DNA of 64,000 nt, from positions 1 through 64,000 of the forward strand of contig NZ_BCSJ01000009.1 of the NCBI RefSeq assembly GCF_001570805.1, in the 5' to 3' direction. Shown one piece after another: positions 48,008 to 56,451 of the stretch. This stretch comes from Brevibacterium epidermidis NBRC 14811 (GTDB lineage: Bacteria; Actinomycetota; Actinomycetes; Actinomycetales; Brevibacteriaceae). Both the position numbers and the translations under genes were made by a program. Under the pieces are notes generated by a model, which saw only the letters and a program-made list of their open reading frames with translations, made no database searches and was not told the DNA's origin. Numbering within the stretch: the stretch's first letter is position 1; every line of letters begins with the position of its first letter.

Positions 48008-49228
48008 ATGGATAGCTATCAAACACTCGCCGAGCGCGTGCTCGCCGGCGATCCGGCCACCGCCTCCGATGCCCGCACGATCCTGTCGTCGTCCGACGAG
48101 GACCTCCTCGACCTTGTCGCCGCTGCCTCCCGGCTGCGCCGCGAACATTTCGGCAATCGCGTCAAGGTCAACTACCTCGTCAACCTCAAATCGGGACTCT
48201 GCCCGGAGGACTGCGGATACTGCTCGCAGCGTTTGGGCTCAGAAGCCGACATTCTCAAGTACTCATGGCTGCCGAAGGATGAGGCGAAGCGGCAGGCGGA
48301 ATTCGGTCTGGCAGGGGGAGCCTCGCGGGTCTGCCTCGTCGCGTCCGGACGCGGTCCTTCGAACCGGGACGTCGAGCGCGTCTCGGGGATGGTCGAGGAG
48401 ATCAAGACATCCAGTCCCGACGTCGAGGTCTGCGCCTGCCTCGGGTTCCTCAAGGACGGTCAGGCACAGCGACTCAAGGACGCCGGTGTCGACGCGTACA
48501 ACCACAACCTCAACACTGCCGAATCTCTCTACCCCGATATCTGCACGACTCATACGTTCGCCGACCGTGTCGACACCGTGGACAAGGCGCGTGGTGCAGG
48601 GCTCTCCCCGTGCTCGGGGCTGATCGTCGGAATGGGGGAGACGGACGAGCAGATCATCGAGGCGATCGAATCGCTCAAGGCCGTTGACTCCGATTCGATC
48701 CCGGTCAACTTCCTCATTCCCTTCGACGGCACACCGCTCGAAGGAACCTGGACTCTGACCCCGCAGCATTGCCTGCGGATTCTCTGCACCGTGCGATTCC
48801 TGTGCCCGGACCGCGAGCTGCGCATCGCCGGAGGTCGGGAGATGCACCTGCGTACGCTGCAGCCGCTGTCGCTGCATGTGGCCAATTCGCTCTTCCTCGG
48901 CGACTATCTGACCTCGGAGGGGCAGGCCGCCGAGGAAGACCTCGACATGATCGTCGACGGAGGCTTCGAGATCGTCGGAGCAGAGAGTGCCGAACGACTG
49001 CGTGATGAGCTCAAGGCTCACCGGGCAGCCCATCAGGCCGCCTTCGCCGAGGTGGCGCCCGGTGACATGAAGAGCGACGGAACGTCCGCTGAGGCAGCAA
49101 AGACCGCGAGCACCCTGCCGTGCGGCAAACCTCTGCCGACGGCTGGTCAAGAAGCCGACGACTCCGGAGTGATGATTCCGACGATCCGGCGCCGCGGCGC
49201 GGGCACAGAGCTCACGCCCAATGTCTGA
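48008..49228 (+). CDS. bioB: Biotin synthase
   Basis: A 406-residue radical-SAM enzyme that inserts sulfur into dethiobiotin. The cluster motif CPEDCGYCSQ and the regions YNHNLNTAESLYP and AGGREMHLRTLQ are hallmarks. It is about 60 residues longer than E. coli BioB (346); the extra C-terminal part (after about residue 340) is polar, with one CG pair (TLPCGKPLPT), and has no known domain. ATG 48008 is the predicted first transcribed base (AATAAT plus 6 bases). It is the first gene of bioB-A-F-D. Confidence 0.96.
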   Translation: MDSYQTLAERVLAGDPATASDARTILSSSDEDLLDLVAAASRLRREHFGNRVKVNYLVNLKSGLCPEDCGYCSQRLGSEADILKYSWLPKDEAKRQAEFGLAGGASRVCLVASGRGPSNRDVERVSGMVEEIKTSSPDVEVCACLGFLKDGQAQRLKDAGVDAYNHNLNTAESLYPDICTTHTFADRVDTVDKARGAGLSPCSGLIVGMGETDEQIIEAIESLKAVDSDSIPVNFLIPFDGTPLEGTWTLTPQHCLRILCTVRFLCPDRELRIAGGREMHLRTLQPLSLHVANSLFLGDYLTSEGQAAEEDLDMIVDGGFEIVGAESAERLRDELKAHRAAHQAAFAEVAPGDMKSDGTSAEAAKTASTLPCGKPLPTAGQEADDSGVMIPTIRRRGAGTELTPNV

Positions 49229-49241
49229 GGCGGGACTACGG

Positions 49242-50566
49242 ATGCCGACGAGCACGCTCGAGCGCGATTCCGGCCTGCTGTGGCACCCCTACGGTCCGCT
49301 CGACGCCGGCGCACACTTCTCGGTCACCGGCGCAGATGGGCCCTAGTGGAGTTGCGCGATGCTTCGGGATCGACGCATCGACTGCTCGACGGGATGAGCT
49401 CGTGGTGGTCGGTCGTCCACGGATACCAGCATCCGGTCATGGATGCGGCACTGACCACCCAGATCGGATCGTTCTCGCACGTCATGTTCGGCGGTCTCAC
49501 CCATGAACCGGCCGTCGAACTAGCCGAGCGGCTCGTCGCAATCACACCGGACGGACTCGACCATGTCTTCCTCGCAGACTCGGGTTCGGTCTCGGTCGAA
49601 GTCGCGCTCAAGCTCGCCATCCAATACCAGCTGGCCCGCGGCCGCGACCGCAGGCGCTTCCTTGCCCTCGAAGGTGCCTACCACGGTGACACCACCGGGG
49701 CGATGAGCGTGTGCGACCCAGTTGGGGGAATGCACAACGATTTCGCCGGGCTGCTCGCAACCCAGCTGTTCCTGCCTCGTCCGCCGTTGCCGGAGGCATC
49801 CGCTGCCGAGGTGCACGAATGGTTGGTCAAGGCTGAAAACCTCGTCGATGCTCACGGGGCAGAGATCGCCGGCATCATCGTCGAACCCCTCTTCCAAGGT
49901 GCCGGAGGTATGCGCCCGTATCACCCCGCCGCCCTGCAGTCACTGCGGCGGTTGGCCACCGAGATCGATGCCGTACTCATCGCCGACGAGATCGCCACCG
50001 GCTTCGGACGCACGGGCTCTGACTTCGCCTGTCGAGCCGCGGGGATCACCCCGGACGTCATGTGCCTGGGCAAGGCTCTGACCGGCGGCTATCTCACATT
50101 GGCGGCGCTGCTGTGCAGTGGAACGGTTGCCGACGTCATCACCACTTCGTCCCACCGGGCGCTCATGCACGGGCCCACGTTCATGGCGAATCCCCTGGCG
50201 TGTGCTGCGGCAAATGCGTCGGTCGGCCTCCTCATCGATGACGAGACGAGCGGCTGGGAGCCGGCCATTGGACGGATCTCTCAGGCCCTCGAAACGGGCC
50301 TCGCTCCAGCCAGGCGGCTGGATCACGTCATCGAGGCGCGGGTGACCGGCGGCATCGGCGTCGTCGAACTCGACCGCCCGGTCGACGTGGCTCTGACCAC
50401 GCGCATAGCCTCCGAACACGGGGTGTGGCTGCGGCCGTTTCGGCAGCACATCTATACGATGCCGCCCTATATCTCGACTCCGGCGGTGGTGGACACCATC
50501 ACGAAGGCGATGGTCGCGGCAGCCGCGGAACACGGGGATGGGTGCGAGTTCGAGGTTGCATCGTGA
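49242..50566 (+). pseudogene. bioA: bioA (DAPA aminotransferase), interrupted by a one-base frameshift
   Basis: It makes 7,8-diaminopelargonate from KAPA, using SAM as amino donor and PLP. The true N-terminus begins at ATG 49242 (MPTSTLERDSGLLWHPYGPL, with the conserved W-H-P-Y), reads to ADGP and meets TAG at 49344-49346. The rest continues in another frame from VELRDASG: LLDGMSSWWSVVHGYQHP, HVMFGGLTHEP, DEIATGFGRTG and the PLP lysine in CLGKALTGG. One missing C in GGGCCC-TA (49338-49345) explains it. The stop overlaps GTG 49346 (TAGTG), which could restart translation without residues 1-34. A sequencing error is the main alternative. The rest is intact and full length, and the stop overlaps bioF. 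Confidence 0.88.
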
Positions 50567-51696
50567 ACGCCCTCTTCTCCCGCCTTTCCGCCGCCGCCGA
50601 GCGCCGAAGTACTGCCGGTCTATATCGCAGTGACCTCGTGCTCGACGGACTCGACCTCGCCTCGAACGACTACCTCGGGCTCTCGGCGCATCCGCTGGTG
50701 CGTTCCGCAGCGATCGAGGAGATCGAACGCAGCAGCACCTCGGCCAGCGCATCGCGACTCGTCACCGGGACCACACCCGCTCACCACCGATTGGAAGCTG
50801 CGCTGGCCGATCGGCTGCGGCACCCTGCGTGTGTGACCTTCTCCAGCGGTTATCTGGCTAATATCGCCGCCGTCACTGCTCTGGCCGGTCCTGATACTCT
50901 CATCATCTCCGACGCCCACAACCATGCGTCACTCATCGATGCCTGCCGTCTGGCGAAAGCTCCGACGAGAATCGTCGCCCACAACGACCTGGACGCCGTT
51001 GAAGCCGCTTTGGCTGGTCGTCAGCAGCCAGAGGCGCTTGTCGTCGTCGAATCCGTGTACTCCGTATTCGGTGACACCGCGGACCTGCCTTGTCTTCTTG
51101 ACCTCTGCGTTCGTTACGACGCTCTGCTGCTCGTCGACGAAGCGCACGGGATCGGTGTGACCGGCGCCGAGACAGCCGTCGGAATGGGGGCGGCCGCCGC
51201 GGTGAGCGAATTCCGCGACCGCCTCGTGGTCACCGCCACGCTGTCGAAAGCGCTCGGCTCCCAGGGAGGGGCTGTGCTGGGAGCCGGTCTCGTCCGAGAT
51301 GCTGTGGTCAACACGGCTCGCACCTTCATCTTCGACACCGGTCTTTCCCCTGCCATGGCGGCCGCAGCGCGTGCCGCACTCGACCTCGTTACCGCTGAGC
51401 GGGTGGCGTCGATGAAGGCCGCCCGCTCACAACTGGCAGCTGTACTTGATGTGCCGGTCCCGGCCGGTGCCGTGCTGTCCGTTCCCATGCCGAGTCCGGA
51501 ATCAGGCGTCCGGGCGCGCGAACTGCTGTGCGAGGAGGGGATCCTCGTCGGCTGTTTCCGCCCTCCTTCGGTGCCCGACGGCATCACGCGTCTGCGGCTG
51601 ACAGCTCGTGCCGGACTCAGCCCTGGGGAGCTGGCCTATGCCTGTGAGCGCATTCGGGCGATCACCGAAATCTGCGCTGCGGAGTCGGCGGCATGA
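50563..51696 (+). CDS. bioF: 8-amino-7-oxononanoate synthase
   Basis: A 377-residue PLP enzyme of the alpha-oxoamine synthase family; it condenses pimeloyl-CoA or -ACP with alanine to give KAPA. LDLASNDYLGLS, LVDEAHGIGVTG and the PLP lysine in TATLSKALGSQGGAV are characteristic. GTG 50563 overlaps the bioA stop (GTGA), with GAGG 7 bases upstream. It overlaps bioD by 4 bases. Confidence 0.95.
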   Translation: MNALFSRLSAAAERRSTAGLYRSDLVLDGLDLASNDYLGLSAHPLVRSAAIEEIERSSTSASASRLVTGTTPAHHRLEAALADRLRHPACVTFSSGYLANIAAVTALAGPDTLIISDAHNHASLIDACRLAKAPTRIVAHNDLDAVEAALAGRQQPEALVVVESVYSVFGDTADLPCLLDLCVRYDALLLVDEAHGIGVTGAETAVGMGAAAAVSEFRDRLVVTATLSKALGSQGGAVLGAGLVRDAVVNTARTFIFDTGLSPAMAAAARAALDLVTAERVASMKAARSQLAAVLDVPVPAGAVLSVPMPSPESGVRARELLCEEGILVGCFRPPSVPDGITRLRLTARAGLSPGELAYACERIRAITEICAAESAA

Positions 51697-52502
51697 TCCC
51701 GCGCTTTCTGCTCGTCACGGGAACGGACACCGGCGTCGGCAAGACCATCGCCACCGCGGCGTTGGCCGCGGCACTGAATGCGGCTGGACGTCGAGTGATC
51801 ATGTGCAAGCCGATCCAGACGGGGCATATCAGGTCCGACGATCCTGAACGTGAGCAGCTCGAGTCCGATTACAGCGACGTCGTCACAGAATCCGACGCGG
51901 AGGCCGTGGCTCGGCTGACCGGCATCCGTACGTTCACGAACACCACCCTCCGCCTGCCGATGGCTCCGGTTCCCGCCGCCAAAGCCGAATGGGACGGGTT
52001 CAAGTCGGTCGATGATGAGGCAGCTGGCGCTGTACAACCCGATCCGGGCTCCTCAGGGGCCGACAGAGTCTCGATTCTGCCGAGCGCAGCCGAGCACGTG
52101 GACTTCATACGTACGGCACTCGAACGAACCGAAGCCGATCACGTCCTCATCGAAGGGTCCGGGGGAGTCCTCGTCGATTTCGGAGAGCATACCGTCGCAG
52201 ACATCGCAGCCGGACTGTCGGAGGGAGAAAACTCGGTCGGCGCCGCCATCGTCGTCCGCTCCCGCCTAGGGACCCTCAACCACACTGCTCTCACCGCTGA
52301 AGCCCTTGAGAGACGGCGGGTTTCGACCACCGGCATCATCATCGGTTCGTGGCCCGAAAAGGCGTCTCCGGTTGACCGTGACAATTGGGCTGCACTGTCG
52401 GCGATGGCACCTGTCCTCGGAGCGATTCCCGCCGGAGTCGGAGATAGGCTCGATCGGAACGAGTTCTCTGCCCGGGCACCTGGGTGGCTGCGCCTGTCCT
52501 GA
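51693..52502 (+). CDS. bioD: Dethiobiotin synthetase
   Basis: A 269-residue enzyme that closes the ureido ring of dethiobiotin from DAPA, CO2 and ATP. The P-loop is VTGTDTGVGKT (residues 9-19), and IEGSGGVLVDF is the second conserved block. It is longer than E. coli BioD (225), mainly through a polar insertion around residues 105-130. It ends the overlapping bioB-A-F-D transcript. No bioC, bioH or bioW lies in the window, so the pimeloyl source is not seen. Confidence 0.94.
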   Translation: MIPRFLLVTGTDTGVGKTIATAALAAALNAAGRRVIMCKPIQTGHIRSDDPEREQLESDYSDVVTESDAEAVARLTGIRTFTNTTLRLPMAPVPAAKAEWDGFKSVDDEAAGAVQPDPGSSGADRVSILPSAAEHVDFIRTALERTEADHVLIEGSGGVLVDFGEHTVADIAAGLSEGENSVGAAIVVRSRLGTLNHTALTAEALERRRVSTTGIIIGSWPEKASPVDRDNWAALSAMAPVLGAIPAGVGDRLDRNEFSARAPGWLRLS

Positions 52503-52573
52503 TCGCAGAGGCGGTGAAGGAATCGGCCTGGTCCTCGCTGTGAATCGCCTCAGGTCAGAAGCAATTTCAATGG

Positions 52574-52647
52574 TCCCCCCAGTGGGACTCGAACCCACAC
52601 TGAATCGATTTTAAGTCGACTGCCTCTGCCGATTGGGCTATAGGGGG
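52574..52647 (-). tRNA. tRNA with anticodon TAA (Leu codon UUA), short variable arm
   Basis: A 74-base cloverleaf: acceptor CCCCCTA with TGGGGGG, discriminator A, anticodon stem GTCGA/TCGAT with loop CTTAAAA (TAA), variable loop TCAGT, T-arm GTGGG TTCGAGT CCCAC. The anticodon means Leu, but leucine tRNAs normally have a long class II variable arm. CCA is not encoded. It may be a functional non-standard tRNA-Leu or a tRNA with another role. Confidence 0.8.
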
Positions 52648-52726
52648 AAATGCTCAGAACACACCTTATCGGCAAACCCCGGCCACCGCGATCTGAGACG
52701 TCCCGCGGACGATCCGGCCACATGGC

Positions 52727-52732
52727 TAACCT
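52727..52732 (+). promoter_or_regulatory. -10 box of leaderless MFS gene
   Basis: TAACCT, 6 bases, ATG 52739. Confidence 0.45.
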
Positions 52733-52738
52733 GGAGCG

Positions 52739-54025
52739 ATGACGACGAACGGACCGAGCCGGCAGGCCTGGGTGATCCTCGTCGTCGGCGTCCTCACGCA
52801 GATGGCGGCGACCATCGCGATCGCCGGACCCGCCTTCCTCATCCCGTACATGCACTCCGACCTCGGGTTCACACTCACCCAGGCCGGCACCGTCGCGGCC
52901 GCACCGAGCTTCGGACTCATCCTCACCCTCATCGCCTGGGGCGCATTCGCCGACCGCTTCGGTGAACGTCTCGCGATGACCTTAGGGATCGGGCTGACAG
53001 CAGTGTTCTCGGCCGCCGCTGTCCTCGTCGTCGACTCGCCGATCTGGATGGTCATCGTCATCGCCGCCTCCGGTGCCGCGGCCGCCTCGGTGAACTCGGC
53101 GTCCGGCCGCGTCGTCATGGGCTGGTTCCCCCGCCACCGTCGCGGACTGGCCATGGGTATCCGCCAGATGTCGCAGCCGCTGGGCACGAGCGTGGCCGCC
53201 GTAACCATCCCCGCGATCGCTGCGGCCGGCGGATTCCCCGCCTACCTGTGGTTCGTCGCCGCCGTGACCGGTCTGCTCGCCCTCATCTGCTTCGCCCTCG
53301 TCCGCAACCCGCCGGAGCAGTCTCCCACCCGCGCCGAGGTGGACGACCTCGACCGCGCCACCGATCCGACTACGTCACGGATCGGTGGAACCGAACCGGG
53401 ATCCACCTCGGCGGGGGAGGGGAAGTCCGGCGCCGCCTCGGCGATCAATCCTTACCGCAGCGATTCCTTCCTGTGGCGCATCCACGCGGTCTCCGCGCTC
53501 CTCGTCGTCCCGCAGTTCGCGTTCTCCACCTATGGACTCGTCTGGCTCATCGTCGTCCAGGGGATCGGCGCGGGCGCCGCCGGAGCGATCGTCGCGATCG
53601 CGCAGATCGTCGGTGCTGTCGGCCGCATGGTCGTCGGCGCGCTCTCCGACCGCACGGGATCCCGCGTCGGCCTCATGCGCATCGTCGCCGTCGCCGCCGT
53701 GATATTCGTGGTGGCCATCGCCATCCTGTCGCTGACTGAGCTCCCCGCTGTCGCCGCAGTCGTCTTCATCCTCGCCTCAGCCGTCTCCGTGGCCGACAAC
53801 GGACTGGCCTTCGCCTCGGTGGCCGAAGCCGCCGGACCGCGCTGGTCGGGCAAGGCGCTGGGAGCCCAGAACACGGGACAGTTCGTCATGTCGGCCCTGC
53901 TCGGCCCCGGATTCGGTGCCCTGGTGACGGCGTTCGGCTATCCGCTGTCCTTCGGACTCATCGCCATCGCGCCACTATTGAGCGTCGGAATCATCCCGCG
54001 ACGCGACGTCGATCGCATAACCTGA
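52739..54025 (+). CDS. MFS transporter
   Basis: A 428-residue protein with 12 predicted helices. The MFS loop motif between helices 2 and 3 reads GAFADRFGERLA, and a matching loop GALSDRTGSRVG lies in the second half. The central cytoplasmic loop has TSAGEGKSGAASA, encoded by the recurring CCTCGGCG motif (53401-53446). It follows the biotin operon and odd tRNA. The substrate is unknown; CynX/NimT-like or drug efflux types fit. It may be leaderless. Confidence 0.85.
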   Translation: MTTNGPSRQAWVILVVGVLTQMAATIAIAGPAFLIPYMHSDLGFTLTQAGTVAAAPSFGLILTLIAWGAFADRFGERLAMTLGIGLTAVFSAAAVLVVDSPIWMVIVIAASGAAAASVNSASGRVVMGWFPRHRRGLAMGIRQMSQPLGTSVAAVTIPAIAAAGGFPAYLWFVAAVTGLLALICFALVRNPPEQSPTRAEVDDLDRATDPTTSRIGGTEPGSTSAGEGKSGAASAINPYRSDSFLWRIHAVSALLVVPQFAFSTYGLVWLIVVQGIGAGAAGAIVAIAQIVGAVGRMVVGALSDRTGSRVGLMRIVAVAAVIFVVAIAILSLTELPAVAAVVFILASAVSVADNGLAFASVAEAAGPRWSGKALGAQNTGQFVMSALLGPGFGALVTAFGYPLSFGLIAIAPLLSVGIIPRRDVDRIT

Positions 54026-54092
54026 TATTCATCTCGGCGCATTATCGTGCACGAGGCACACCCCGGTGTCGACAGTGAAAGGGAAGGATCTC

Positions 54093-54995
54093 GTGAACAA
54101 TCTGTTCCAAGAGAATCTGCGGGAGTACATCGACAAACTCCGCCTCGAAGGATACACCGTCGAGGACAGTCAGACCACGGATCCGCACCTCATCGACCCC
54201 ATGGGCCGGGCCGTCGAAACTTGGCGGGAAGGGTACCCGTACGACGAACAGATGGACCGCGAAGAGTACGAACTCGAGAAGTACAGACTGCAGGTCGAAC
54301 TGCTGAAATTCCAGTACTGGGGTCAGGACACGGGCGCCAAACACGTCATCGTCTTCGAAGGTCGTGACGCCGCTGGCAAGGGCGGAACGATCAAACGCTT
54401 CACCGAACACCTCAACCCGCGCGCCGCCCGCGTCGTCGCACTCAACAAACCCTCCGACCGCGAAGCTGGACAGTGGTACTTCCAGCGCTACATCTCCCAC
54501 CTGCCCACGAGCGGGGAGATCGTCATGTTCGACCGCTCCTGGTACAACCGGGGCAACGTCGAGAGAGTCATGGGATTCTGCACCGACGGCGAATACGAGA
54601 CCTTCATGGAACAGGCTCCCGTGTTCGAGAAGATGCTCATCGACTCCGGAGTCCACGTCACGAAGTTCTGGTTCTCCGTGACCCAGAGAGAGCAGCGGAC
54701 CCGGTTTGCGATCCGTCAGATCGACCCGGTGCGGCGGTGGAAGCTCTCACCGATGGATCTCGAGTCCCTCGATCGCTGGGACGCCTACACGGAGGCGAAG
54801 GAAGAGACGTTCCGCCGCACGGACACCGACCACGCTCCGTGGATCACGATCAAGAGCAATGACAAGAAACGCGCCCGCCTCAACGCGATGCGCTACTTCC
54901 TCAACCAGTTCGACTATGAGGACAAAGACCCGTCGGTCGTCTACGAAGCCGACCCGCTTCTGGTCCGCCGCGGCCGCGACGCCGTCGACGACTGA
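54093..54995 (+). CDS. ppk2: Polyphosphate kinase 2
   Basis: A 300-residue class I PPK2 that uses polyphosphate to phosphorylate nucleoside diphosphates (or the reverse). FEGRDAAGKGGTIKRF is Walker A, VMFDRSWYNRGNVERVMGF is Walker B, and a lid module follows. The start is uncertain: GTG 54093 has the best ribosome-binding site (AGGGAAGGA), while GTG 54066 and 54075 are in frame. It ends at a strong hairpin. Together with ppx it forms a polyphosphate theme. Confidence 0.94.
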   Translation: MNNLFQENLREYIDKLRLEGYTVEDSQTTDPHLIDPMGRAVETWREGYPYDEQMDREEYELEKYRLQVELLKFQYWGQDTGAKHVIVFEGRDAAGKGGTIKRFTEHLNPRAARVVALNKPSDREAGQWYFQRYISHLPTSGEIVMFDRSWYNRGNVERVMGFCTDGEYETFMEQAPVFEKMLIDSGVHVTKFWFSVTQREQRTRFAIRQIDPVRRWKLSPMDLESLDRWDAYTEAKEETFRRTDTDHAPWITIKSNDKKRARLNAMRYFLNQFDYEDKDPSVVYEADPLLVRRGRDAVDD

Positions 54996-55010
54996 TTCCG
55001 GACAGAAATT

Positions 55011-55043
55011 CGGCCGGGTGGAAGGGGAAAGACCACCCGGCCG
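55011..55043. terminator. Terminator after ppk2
   Basis: CGGCCGGGTGG (55011-55021) with CCACCCGGCCG (55033-55043), perfect 11-bp stem, 11-base loop. Confidence 0.8.
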
Positions 55044-55053
55044 GAACCGTGGA

Positions 55054-55070
55054 GCGGGACTCGAACCCGC
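55054..55070 (-). other. Isolated tRNA T-arm-like sequence
   Basis: On the minus strand GCGGGTTCGAGTCCCGC is a perfect T-arm (5-bp stem, standard T-loop) followed by a possible 3' acceptor strand TCCACGG. No matching 5' acceptor or anticodon arm exists upstream, so this is not a whole tRNA. A remnant of a tRNA or of an integration site is possible, or chance. Confidence 0.4.
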
Positions 55071-55097
55071 AGTGATGCGCAGTCACGCGCAACTGAG

Positions 55098-55122
55098 TTG
55101 CCCGAACCGAAGTGCCGGGCAA
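55098..55122 (-). terminator. Hairpin after the Lit-like gene
   Basis: TTGCCCG and CGGGCAA, 7-bp stem, 11-base loop, 9 bases past the minus-strand stop. Confidence 0.5.
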
Positions 55123-55130
55123 TGGACGAA

Positions 55131-56306
55131 TCAGACTTCTGCTTCGGCGTCCTTACGTGCCTTGCGCAGCGCCCGGCGCTTCTTGAAGCCGGTGAAGCTG
55201 AGCAGGAAGAGGATGATCGCCAGGAGCACGAACAGTCCGCCGCCGGCGATGCCCGAATCGACCCAGAACTGGGGCGGGAACAGGCGGATGAGCGAATCAT
55301 CGGCGTAGAACTCCCAGGTCCCATCGGCGAAGAACACCTTGTGGAATCCGCGGAAGAAGCTGTCCCAGCCGAGCACTGCGACGACGGCGACAGCGGCCAT
55401 GAAGACGATGCTGAAGATCGACCCCAGACGCACTCCCGCGTGGATGCCCGAACCGCCCTTGCGGCACATGTAGATCCCGAACAGCACGGAACCGATGATG
55501 CCGACGAGCGCCACGAGGTAGAGCAGCGAGATCAGGCCCTTGACGTCTGCCATATGGCTGAGCTCGTCGGAGATGAAGATCGGCTCTCCGTTGGGCATGA
55601 CGATATCGGCGAGGTAGCGCCGGGAATCGAAGTTGTGCAGATAGTCGATGACGTAGGTTCCGTAGTGCTCACGGTCGGCGGCACTGAAACCGAACTGATC
55701 GGCTGGGAAACCGGGCCGGAAGTACTCGAATTTGAGGAAGATCCCCGAGGCGACGAAGCGCACCGCCAGAGCCAGCAGGACGAACGGGGCGGCGATCATG
55801 ATCCAGATCGTGCCGATGACGTCGAGCACCGACCGGCGCCGCTCGGGCACCTCGGGGTCACGAGTATCGGTCGAGGTCGCGGCCTTCGACACGGCAGCCC
55901 AATCGGCTTCGCTCATCACTGCGGTGCGCGCGTTCTGCGGCACCTCACGTGTGTCTCCGGTATCGGTTGAGGCTGATGTCGCGGCAGCCGAATCCGCATC
56001 CGCGGACTTCTGCGCGGTGTTCTGTTCGGCGGCACGCGTGCTCGCTGTCGCGGGCTGAGAGTGCGGGTTCGTCGAATGGGCGGGAGTGACCCTCACCGGG
56101 CCCGTCGAGGGCTTCGCGTCCGCGGAATGCTTGGGGGCATCCTCGGCGATGGGATCCGTGATCGGATCGAACGCCTCGGTGTCGGTCGAGGGATCATTTG
56201 CCGCCTCCAGAGGAGCCTGCGTCTGCTTATCGGCAGCACTGGCAGACCCTGAACTCATCCGCCTGCTCAGGAGGTCTTCGGTCTCGTTCTTCTCGTCTCT
56301 GGACAC
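55131..56306 (-). CDS. TIGR01906/DUF1461 (Lit-like) membrane protein
   Basis: About 391 residues: a disordered Ala/Thr/Asp-rich N-terminus of about 160, then five helices. The membrane part matches the TIGR01906/DUF1461 family, whose studied member Lit moves an acyl group within bacterial lipoproteins. Conserved blocks DELSHMADVKGL and GFHKVFFADGTWEF hold the histidines that are important in Lit. Actinobacterial members have the extra N-terminus, and their activity is unproven. The start is uncertain: GTG 56306 (used) or TTG 56336. It stands alone, convergent with ppk2. Confidence 0.8.
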   Translation of the reverse strand: MSRDEKNETEDLLSRRMSSGSASAADKQTQAPLEAANDPSTDTEAFDPITDPIAEDAPKHSADAKPSTGPVRVTPAHSTNPHSQPATASTRAAEQNTAQKSADADSAAATSASTDTGDTREVPQNARTAVMSEADWAAVSKAATSTDTRDPEVPERRRSVLDVIGTIWIMIAAPFVLLALAVRFVASGIFLKFEYFRPGFPADQFGFSAADREHYGTYVIDYLHNFDSRRYLADIVMPNGEPIFISDELSHMADVKGLISLLYLVALVGIIGSVLFGIYMCRKGGSGIHAGVRLGSIFSIVFMAAVAVVAVLGWDSFFRGFHKVFFADGTWEFYADDSLIRLFPPQFWVDSGIAGGGLFVLLAIILFLLSFTGFKKRRALRKARKDAEAEV

Positions 56307-56451
56307 ATCCCCATTGTCAGTGACCACGGGGCTCAAGCGGGGGAGGACACGCCACAGCGGCCGATTTCACCGGGTCCCTCGCCGAGGCGGCACCGCGCAG
56401 ATCGTCACCGTGACCGTGGGTACGGGGTCAGATGGGTGGGGTGTCGCAGGG

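Noticed and set aside
49280..49346. ATG 49280 as the start of bioA
   Set aside because: The residues before VELRD in that frame are Arg-rich and unlike BioA; the proper N-terminus lies in the frame that begins at 49242.
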